Source: CAZVXI01 sp964631295
GTDB taxonomy: Bacteria; Planctomycetota; Phycisphaerae; Phycisphaerales; SM1A02
DNA: 5,877 nt
Assembly: GCA_964631295.1 (NCBI GenBank)
Contig: CAZVXI010000188.1
Span: 1-5,877, forward strand
Direction: 5' to 3'
Part shown: in pieces, positions 1 to 4,876 of the stretch
Numbering within the stretch: position 1 is the stretch's first letter
Layout: the number at the start of each line of letters is the position of its first letter
Notes under the pieces: generated by a model
What the model was told of the DNA's origin: nothing
Database searches by the model: none
Seen by the model: only the letters and a program-made list of their open reading frames with translations
Position numbers and translations under genes: made by a program

Positions 1-1
1 G

Positions 2-373
2 TCGGGCACATATGAGACGAACGTGACCGCGACACGGACCGCGACAATGGACAAGGCCATCGGCGAAGGCGCTCCGGCGGAGATGGCCGGGCAGGTCTCG
101 GATGTGCTGATCAATGAGATGGGCATCGGCATGACGATCACGCTGGCGAGCGATGGGACGGCGACGGGCACCATGAACTCGCCGGGAGGAAGTCAGGCCA
201 TTGATGCGACGTGGTCGCTGACGGGCGATGCGATCTCTATCATCATGAGTCTCGGCGGCGAGTACGGTGCGGATGAAGTCAACGGCACCGTTGCGGACGA
301 TGTAATCACGCTCGATTCAGGCAGGGGCTTTGTGGACATGGGAATCGTGATGGTGCTTCGACGCACCGGATGA
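2..373 (+). CDS. Partial secreted beta-rich protein, paralogue of the next gene (5' end outside window)
   Basis: This is the 3' part of a gene of unknown function; the frame is open to the left edge. A GTG at position 23 could be read as a start, but the residues before it (S-G-T-Y-E) match A-G-L-Y-E in the next gene's protein, so the coding region almost certainly begins outside the window. The visible 123 residues have an acidic, Ala/Gly-rich stretch and then alternating Thr/Ile/Val strands. Segments MTITLASDGTATGTM, TWSLTGDAISIIM and a C-terminal VMVLRR each have a counterpart in the downstream protein, in the same order. The pattern resembles small lipocalin-like or other beta-barrel extracytoplasmic domains, but I cannot name a family. 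By analogy with its neighbour it is probably exported, perhaps as a lipoprotein; the signal peptide is not in view. No convincing terminator follows the TGA. Confidence 0.7.
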   Translation, partial: SGTYETNVTATRTATMDKAIGEGAPAEMAGQVSDVLINEMGIGMTITLASDGTATGTMNSPGGSQAIDATWSLTGDAISIIMSLGGEYGADEVNGTVADDVITLDSGRGFVDMGIVMVLRRTG

Positions 374-516
374 TGTGCGTATTGTGCTGCGGCGGCGTTC
401 GCGATCGGCACGTGAGTGTGGTACGCTCCCGACAAGAAGGAAAGGTGCACGAACGGCGGCATGTGTTGGCGTTGTGTGCCGTGAGTTTCCAGGCATTCAG
501 AAAAAGGTTGTTGACC
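374..516 (+). other. Intergenic spacer between the two paralogous secreted-protein genes
   Basis: This stretch of 143 nt separates the two tandem genes. The only clear signal is a weak Shine-Dalgarno (AAGG, 504-507) before the lipoprotein start. A purine-rich AGAAGGAAAGG lies at 435-445, but the only nearby starts are GTG 445, which it overlaps and which would give an unsuitably long N-terminus, and ATG 461, which opens a 7-codon frame. I see no convincing -35/-10 pair and no hairpin followed by a T-tract, so whether the two genes are co-transcribed is undecided. Confidence 0.4.
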
Positions 517-1104
517 ATGATTCGCCGCGTTGTATTTGTGCTGGGTATGTGTGTTTCGCTTTCTGCTCTGACATTGCTCGCCGGGTGTGGAGGATCGAGC
601 GAGGACACTGGCGATGACTCGAGCGAGGGGGCATCATCGCAGGCTGCCGGTGAGACAGCGAGCGCTTCTGCGCCGGCTGCTCCGACGATGGCGAGCGTTG
701 CGGGGCTTTACGAACTCGATAAAGAGAAGATGAAAGCAGCGATCAAGGCGGAGCAGGAAGCGATCGCCAATGACCCGGACGCGGACCCGATGCAGGCAGT
801 GGGCCTGCAGATGGCAGCGGGATTCATTGATGGCATGCAGATGACGATCACGCTCAACGACGATGGGACAGCATCCTCGTCGATGTCGATGATGGGCGAC
901 ACGGAGAGCGGCGACGGAACCTGGACGCTTGACGGCAACTCAGTTGCGATCACGATCGCGATGGGTGATCAGCAGCCGGAGACACTCTCGGGCAGCATCG
1001 ACGGAACGATGCTGACCATGAGCGATCCGAGCGCTGAGGGTAGTGGGATGGAGACAATGGTCTTCAACCGTCGTGCAGCGGATGCAGGTGCAGGCGACGA
1101 ATAA
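517..1104 (+). CDS. Predicted lipoprotein with a beta-rich C-terminal domain, function unknown
   Basis: The 195-residue product starts with a classic lipoprotein signal: Arg3-Arg4, a hydrophobic core, and the lipobox L-L-A-G-C with the modified cysteine at residue 24. The next residues are Gly-Gly, not Asp, which in enterobacteria would favour the outer membrane. Residues 25-60 form a flexible Ser/Ala/Asp/Glu/Gly linker. A charged segment (about 63-85, K/E/A-rich, likely helical) follows, then beta-like stretches QMTITLNDDGTASSSM, GTWTLDGNSVAITIAM and a closing MVFNRR, all shared with the preceding gene's product. The ATG was chosen because it places the signal peptide at the N-terminus and has AAGG nine nucleotides upstream. 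The frame is open further upstream (for example GTG at 445), but that would put 48 residues before the cysteine. No enzymatic motif is visible; a ligand-binding or structural envelope role is only a guess. Its 3' end converges on kbl with 24 nt between stops. Confidence 0.8.
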   Translation: MIRRVVFVLGMCVSLSALTLLAGCGGSSEDTGDDSSEGASSQAAGETASASAPAAPTMASVAGLYELDKEKMKAAIKAEQEAIANDPDADPMQAVGLQMAAGFIDGMQMTITLNDDGTASSSMSMMGDTESGDGTWTLDGNSVAITIAMGDQQPETLSGSIDGTMLTMSDPSAEGSGMETMVFNRRAADAGAGDE

Positions 1105-1128
1105 TCACTGCGGGCATGTTCTGGTGAG

Positions 1129-2361
1129 TCATCCGAGTTCCTGCTTGAGCTGCGCGAGCGATGATGTGAGTGTGTCGAGGTCGCCTCGTGTGTGGGCAGC
1201 GCTGATCTGCACGCGCAGGCGAGCGGTGCCTTCGGGCACGACGGGGTAGCCGAAGCCGATGACATAGACGCCCATCTCGAGCAGGCGATTGCTGAGTGCG
1301 ATGGCCTTGGCGGTATCGCCGACGATGATGGGGCAGATTGCTGTTGGCGAGTCGAGCACTTCGAAGCCGGCATTTCGGATTCCATCGCGTGCGATGCGGA
1401 CGTTTTCGCGCAACTGATCAACGCGCTGCGGTTCTTCCATGAGGATGCGGATGGCTTCGTTGGCGGAGCACGCCACGGTGACTGGCAGCGCGTTGCTGAA
1501 GAGAGTCGGCCTGCCGCGCTGGACGAGCATGTCGATTCCCTGTTGCGAGCCGGCAACGTACCCCCCCGCTGCCCCGCCGAGCGCTTTGCCGAGCGTGCCG
1601 GTGAAGAAGTCGATATCGCTGCCAGCCAGGCCGCAGTGTTCGTGGGTGCCGCGGCCGGTTGCCCCCATCACGCCGGTGCCGTGTGAATCATCGACAGTGA
1701 AGATCGCGCCGTATTCATCGCACAACTGGCGGATGTCGGCCATGTTTGCGATGTCGCCTTCCATGGAGAATACGCCATCGGTGATGACCCAGATGAGGCC
1801 GTCGAAGTCTGCATTGTCGCGTGCTTCTTTGAGTCTGGTGCGCAGCGAGTGCATGTCGCTGTGCTTATAGACCGTGCGATGTGTGCCTTTCTTGATCTGT
1901 GTGCACAGTCGCATTGCATCAATGATGCATGCGTGATTGAGTTCATCGGAGACGATCAGGTCGCCGGGCTCGCAGAGGGTTGGGAACAGCGCTTCAGTGG
2001 CATTCCAGCAGGAAACGAACGTGTAGGATGATTCCACGCCGAGGAACTCTGCGATCGTGGTTTCGACAGTTTCATGAGGCTCGAACGTGCCGCAGATAAA
2101 CCGCACAGAGGCAGTGCCCGCGCCATACTTGCTGATGCCGTCGATTCCTGCCTGCCGGACACGCGGATGGTTGGCGAGGCCGAGATAGTTGTTGGAACAG
2201 AAGCAGATGACTTCACCATGTCCGCGCAAGTTTGTTCGCGCATCCATTGGCCCTTCGATCGTCTGGAGCGACTTGAGTTGGCCGGTATCGCGCAGGTCAG
2301 TGAGAATGGCATTCGCACGATCGTTGAACTGATCGATTCCGCGGGTTTGTGTCGTCGGCAT
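1129..2361 (-). CDS. kbl: 2-amino-3-ketobutyrate CoA ligase (glycine C-acetyltransferase)
   Basis: This PLP enzyme of the alpha-oxoamine synthase family converts 2-amino-3-oxobutanoate plus CoA to glycine and acetyl-CoA, the second step of threonine catabolism, in the cytosol. Kbl signatures run the full length (410 residues; E. coli Kbl is about 398): SVRFICGT near 85-92, SDELNH with the PLP-stacking His143, TDGVFSMEG near 194-202, VDDSHGTG with Asp224 (pyridine nitrogen) and His227, TGTLGKALGG with the Schiff-base Lys259, RPTLFSNALP, and the C-terminal YPVVPEGTARLRVQISAAHT with the probable carboxylate-binding Arg383. The loop that is normally SCFDANGG reads SCWNATEA here (from Ser117). The start was set at 2361 because GGAGA lies 5 nt upstream; a second ATG at 2373, four codons earlier, has no Shine-Dalgarno. 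It follows the threonine dehydrogenase gene by 27 nt, so the two are very likely one operon. A C7 tract (G7 on the coding strand) sits just after the lysine motif without breaking the frame. Confidence 0.95.
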   Translation of the reverse strand: MPTTQTRGIDQFNDRANAILTDLRDTGQLKSLQTIEGPMDARTNLRGHGEVICFCSNNYLGLANHPRVRQAGIDGISKYGAGTASVRFICGTFEPHETVETTIAEFLGVESSYTFVSCWNATEALFPTLCEPGDLIVSDELNHACIIDAMRLCTQIKKGTHRTVYKHSDMHSLRTRLKEARDNADFDGLIWVITDGVFSMEGDIANMADIRQLCDEYGAIFTVDDSHGTGVMGATGRGTHEHCGLAGSDIDFFTGTLGKALGGAAGGYVAGSQQGIDMLVQRGRPTLFSNALPVTVACSANEAIRILMEEPQRVDQLRENVRIARDGIRNAGFEVLDSPTAICPIIVGDTAKAIALSNRLLEMGVYVIGFGYPVVPEGTARLRVQISAAHTRGDLDTLTSSLAQLKQELG

Positions 2362-2366
2362 GCTGG

Positions 2367-2371
2367 TCTCC
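2367..2371 (-). promoter_or_regulatory. Ribosome binding site (GGAGA) that decides the kbl start
   Basis: On the minus strand GGAGA lies 5 nt before the ATG at 2361 and overlaps the first codons of the alternative ATG at 2373, which itself has only CCGCCGAACA upstream. The geometry supports the downstream start. Confidence 0.6.
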
Positions 2372-2388
2372 ATTGTTCGGCGGGCAGA

Positions 2389-3480
2389 TCAAGTGTATCG
2401 CGCACGGATGCGTGGTACGAGGTATTCACTGAATGCTGATTCGAGATCGTGGGCGACTTCAAAGCCCCAGTCATTGCGGGCAGCGTCGACATTGACATCT
2501 TCAGGCCATGAATCCACGATTGCCTGGCGGGCGGTGTCGGGCTCGAATGTGATCTCTGCATCGGGGAAGTGCTGGCGAACAAGATCGCGCACTTCACCGG
2601 CACTTGGATTGAATGCACTGATGTTGTACACGCAGCGCTTCAGGCACGATTCATCAGCCTCAGCGAGTTGCAAGAGTGCGGCGATGGCATCCGGCATGGT
2701 CATGAAGGGAATGCGCGCATCCGGGCGCACGAAGCACTGGTAAGGCCTGCCCGATGCAGCCGCATGAATCATCTCAGGCGCGAAGTCGCTCGTGCCGCCC
2801 GCAGGCATGGTGTCGGAACTGATCAGGCCGGGAAACCGTATTGCGCGGAAGTCGATCAACTCAGCCGTACGATCCTGTGCGAGCAGTCGATAGTGACGCG
2901 CATAGTAGCGACCAAGTGCCTCGCAGTAGAGCTTGTTGCAGCCATACATGGTGATGGGTTGAGCGTATTGGTCCTCCTTGACTGCCCCTGCTGCTGCTTT
3001 GGTTGCAATATCGCGCATGCCATAAACGGCGATCGAACTCGGGAAGATGAACTTGACGGGCCGCCCGTGTGACCGCGCCTGCTCTGCAGCAAGCCGAAGC
3101 AGGTTTAATGTCCCGCCGACGTTGACATCGTGCGCTGTCTCGGGTGTGAACTCTGCCCGGCTGCTGAGCAGAGCAGCGAGGTGGTACATCTCGTTGATCT
3201 CATACATCGAAAGCAGGCGTTCGAGAACCGCGCGATCGCAGATGTCACCAACGAAGGTGTCTGTGCATTTCTCGCGGAGCGCAGGCTCAAGCTCTCGGAG
3301 GTCAAGGGCCACGACTCGGCGATCGCCGGAGTTGGCCAGCGCATGAATCAGACCATGGCCGACCTCGCCCCCGGCGCCGGTGATCAGGACGGCAGTTGTC
3401 CGGCGAGCGCCATGCTCCTGGGCAGGTGTTGCGGCGGCAGCAGGATCGGCTGTATTTGGGGTGGAATCGGCAGGACTCAT
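2389..3480 (-). CDS. tdh: L-threonine 3-dehydrogenase, SDR (epimerase-like) type
   Basis: This NAD-dependent enzyme would oxidise L-threonine to 2-amino-3-oxobutanoate, feeding the kbl product encoded next in the operon. The 363-residue protein has an extended-SDR Rossmann fold. The glycine motif TGAGGEVG is at 34-41 (G-x-x-G-x-x-G at 35/38/41), Asp60 ends beta-2 and should favour NAD over NADP, and Asp79-Ile80 lies at the adenine pocket. PSS at 147-149 and Tyr179-x-x-x-Lys183 form the catalytic set. The stretch RFPGLISSDTMPAGGTSDFA (215-234) closely resembles the substrate-side motif of known SDR-type threonine dehydrogenases (PGLIS...GGGTTDYA) and separates it from UDP-glucose epimerases. 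It is not homologous to the zinc-dependent MDR enzyme of E. coli, although both carry the name tdh. The first 28 residues are an Ala/Pro/Thr-rich tail unlike the core. No other in-frame ATG or GTG could shorten it, and GGAG lies 11 nt upstream, a slightly long spacing. Confidence 0.9.
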   Translation of the reverse strand: MSPADSTPNTADPAAAATPAQEHGARRTTAVLITGAGGEVGHGLIHALANSGDRRVVALDLRELEPALREKCTDTFVGDICDRAVLERLLSMYEINEMYHLAALLSSRAEFTPETAHDVNVGGTLNLLRLAAEQARSHGRPVKFIFPSSIAVYGMRDIATKAAAGAVKEDQYAQPITMYGCNKLYCEALGRYYARHYRLLAQDRTAELIDFRAIRFPGLISSDTMPAGGTSDFAPEMIHAAASGRPYQCFVRPDARIPFMTMPDAIAALLQLAEADESCLKRCVYNISAFNPSAGEVRDLVRQHFPDAEITFEPDTARQAIVDSWPEDVNVDAARNDWGFEVAHDLESAFSEYLVPRIRARYT

Positions 3481-3605
3481 GCGAATGTGGGCTCCGAGGC
3501 GGGAAATATTGTGTCATCGTATGGCGGCATAGGTGGCGAGCAACTGTCCGTCGATCTCGGTTGGGTATCGCTTTGGCACGTTGCCTCTGCTACCCTGTCC
3601 GCTTA
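3481..3605. promoter_or_regulatory. Divergent intergenic region between threonine operon and glycosyltransferase operon
   Basis: These 125 nt must hold the leftward promoter of the tdh-kbl operon and probably the rightward promoter of the glycosyltransferase operon. A GGAG Shine-Dalgarno for tdh is at 3492-3495. A short inverted repeat TATG-GCGG-CATA is at about 3520-3531, too small to call an operator. On the plus side TTGGCA (3573-3578) and TACCCT (3591-3596) resemble -35 and -10 elements but are only 12 nt apart, so they cannot be paired. No known regulator site is recognisable. Confidence 0.5.
3516..3543 (-). promoter_or_regulatory. Candidate sigma70-like promoter for tdh-kbl
   Basis: On the minus strand TTGCTC (3543-3538) and TACGAT (3521-3516) are separated by 16 nt, with three and four matches to the -35 and -10 consensus. 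The position, about 35 nt before the tdh start, is suitable, but a match this weak can occur by chance. Confidence 0.2.
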
Positions 3606-4475
3606 ATGATTCGCGACAAAGATGTTCCCGGGACGGGCGTGGCGACACTGGACCTGTCGGTCGTAGCTCCTGCGCACAACGAGCGTGAGAACATCAGCCC
3701 GCTTTTGGAGGAAATTCGGGCAGCGCTCGACCCGACACCGATCGATTACGAGATCATCGTCGTCGATGATGCGTCGACTGACGACACACTTGATGTGCTC
3801 CGCTGCATCGCGAGCGATGACGATCGGTTGCGGATTCTCGCTCTCTCAAGACCCGCGGGAGGCGGCGGGAACGGGCAGTCTGCTGCTTTCAGGGCCGGTA
3901 TCGCTGCGGCCAGTGGGAGACTGATCGCCACGCTCGATGCCGATCTTCAGAATGATCCTGTCGATATTCCGCGGCTATGCGAGATTCTCGATGCGACGAA
4001 TGTGGATATGGCTCATGGCGACCGTTCGCATGCTCGCTGCGACAACGTGACTCGACGGGTCACATCGCTCGTGGGCCGCGCTGCGCGACGCGTACTGCTT
4101 GCCGACACCATCCGCGATACCGGCTGCTCGATGCGAGTGATGCGTCGTGAGCTTGCCCAACAACTGCCGCTTGAGTTTCGCGGCATGCATCGTTTCATCC
4201 CGGTGACGGCGCGTCAGCTCGGTTTCGAGGTTGTGGAAGTTGAGGTCAACCATCGACCCCGCATGGAGGGTAAGACGAATTATGGCATCTGGAATCGTGC
4301 GCTTCCCGGCTTGATCGACTGCCTCGCTGTTCGCTGGATGCGCTCGCGCCGCCGTGTCGTGGCTGTAGGCGAACTCGATCGGGAGACACGCCGGTCGCAG
4401 CGCGATGTAGAGGCGAAGCCATATTCGACTTTCGTCGACTCGCGGCGACCAGTTGCTGTTGAGGAGACGTCATGA
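3606..4475 (+). CDS. Family 2 glycosyltransferase, DPM1/ArnC-like (polyprenyl-phosphate sugar transferase)
   Basis: This enzyme probably transfers a sugar from a nucleotide donor to a polyprenyl phosphate at the inner face of the cytoplasmic membrane. The 289-residue protein has a GT-A fold. The nucleotide-binding start is SVVAPAHNE (18-26), with IVVDDAS (51-57). The metal-binding DAD is at 111-113 within LDADLQNDP. DTGCSMRVM is at 171-179, and the HRPRMEGKTNYG segment (216-227) is characteristic of the dolichyl/undecaprenyl-phosphate subgroup. Many bacterial members have C-terminal membrane helices; this one ends in a hydrophilic, Arg-rich tail (from about 247), so membrane contact may depend on a partner. 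The LAB_N gene that follows overlaps its stop by 4 nt (ATGA) and is the obvious candidate. The ATG directly follows a pyrimidine-rich leader with no Shine-Dalgarno. It was chosen because the fold starts about 15 residues in and upstream in-frame sequence overlaps tdh. The sugar and acceptor cannot be deduced. Confidence 0.88.
   Translation: MIRDKDVPGTGVATLDLSVVAPAHNERENISPLLEEIRAALDPTPIDYEIIVVDDASTDDTLDVLRCIASDDDRLRILALSRPAGGGGNGQSAAFRAGIAAASGRLIATLDADLQNDPVDIPRLCEILDATNVDMAHGDRSHARCDNVTRRVTSLVGRAARRVLLADTIRDTGCSMRVMRRELAQQLPLEFRGMHRFIPVTARQLGFEVVEVEVNHRPRMEGKTNYGIWNRALPGLIDCLAVRWMRSRRRVVAVGELDRETRRSQRDVEAKPYSTFVDSRRPVAVEETS
4461..4466 (+). promoter_or_regulatory. Ribosome binding site (GAGGAG) for the LAB_N gene, inside the glycosyltransferase 3' end
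   Basis: GAGGAG lies 5 nt before ATG 4472 and 8 nt before the adjacent in-frame ATG 4475. Both starts are plausible and differ by one Met. The strong site inside the preceding gene, together with the ATGA overlap, points to translational coupling. Confidence 0.65.
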
Positions 4476-4873
4476 TGGATCTGGCAACAGCGTATCTTGC
4501 TTCGGCCGAGGGCCCACATTCAGCCGTCGACTGGCTCAAGTATTGGGCTGACGTCGATAAGACGTGGGAGCTTTACTGGATCGCGTTCGGGTTGATTGCG
4601 CAGGCGACGTTTTTTGGTCGCTGGCTCATCCAGTGGGCAGCGAGTGAACGGCGAGCAGAATCACACATGCCGGATATGTTCTGGTGGCTCAGCCTCCTCG
4701 GCGCGAGCATGATGCTGATCTACTTTATTGGCAGGCGAGAGCCGGTTGGAGCTCTGGGCCAGACGGTCGGATGGATTGTCTACAGCCGGAATCTCTATCT
4801 GATCCACACGAAGCGCGAGCACCTCGAGATTCATGTTGAAGCGGGTGACGAGTCGGGTTCAGACAGTGGGTAG
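4472..4873 (+). CDS. Stand-alone LAB_N (lipid-A-disaccharide synthase N-terminal domain) membrane protein
   Basis: The 133-residue protein consists almost entirely of the LAB_N domain, named for its occurrence at the N-terminus of some LpxB proteins, but has no LpxB glycosyltransferase part. Three hydrophobic segments are visible at about 34-56, 68-87 and 92-111. The family hallmarks are present: FFGRWLIQWAASER (47-60), P-x-x-FWW-x-S at 67-74, and LGQTVGWIVYSRNLYLI (95-111). The C-terminus is short and acidic (EAGDESGSDSG). As I recall, the family is grouped with three-helix PQ-loop/SemiSWEET-type transporters, which would suggest a role in handling or flipping a lipid-linked sugar; that is inference. 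Overlap with the DPM1-like glycosyltransferase upstream supports a shared envelope pathway. The stop (TAG) is followed by one codon and then the ATG of the RlmN-like gene in the same frame. Confidence 0.88.
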   Translation: MMDLATAYLASAEGPHSAVDWLKYWADVDKTWELYWIAFGLIAQATFFGRWLIQWAASERRAESHMPDMFWWLSLLGASMMLIYFIGRREPVGALGQTVGWIVYSRNLYLIHTKREHLEIHVEAGDESGSDSG

Positions 4874-4876
4874 CGC

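Noticed and set aside
461..484. Seven-codon frame (MCWRCVP) after a purine-rich stretch, as a leader peptide
   Set aside because: The purine-rich site is 15 nt away, too far, and there is no hairpin or other attenuation structure.
370..516. Upstream extension of the lipoprotein frame (MMCVLCC...)
   Set aside because: It would bury the signal peptide behind 49 residues and overlap the preceding gene; the ATG at 517 fits signal peptide and ribosome binding site.
1105..1128. Bidirectional terminator between the convergent lipoprotein gene and kbl
   Set aside because: The 24-nt gap has no GC-rich inverted repeat and no T-tract.
1561..1578. G-quadruplex on the minus strand
   Set aside because: Only G7, G4 and GG tracts are present, too few evenly spaced G3 tracts for a standard quadruplex.
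1192..1686. Long open frame on the plus strand opposite kbl
   Set aside because: It lies wholly antisense to a well-supported kbl, shows no family motif, and is explained by codon bias of the real gene.
2569..3072. Long plus-strand open frame opposite the threonine dehydrogenase
   Set aside because: Antisense shadow with no recognisable domain and no ribosome binding site, against a strongly conserved SDR protein.
3573..3590. Sigma54-like promoter (TTGGCACG followed by TTGC) upstream of the glycosyltransferase
   Set aside because: The GG to GC distance is 8 nt (or 14 nt to the next GC), not the 12 nt required between the -24 and -12 elements.
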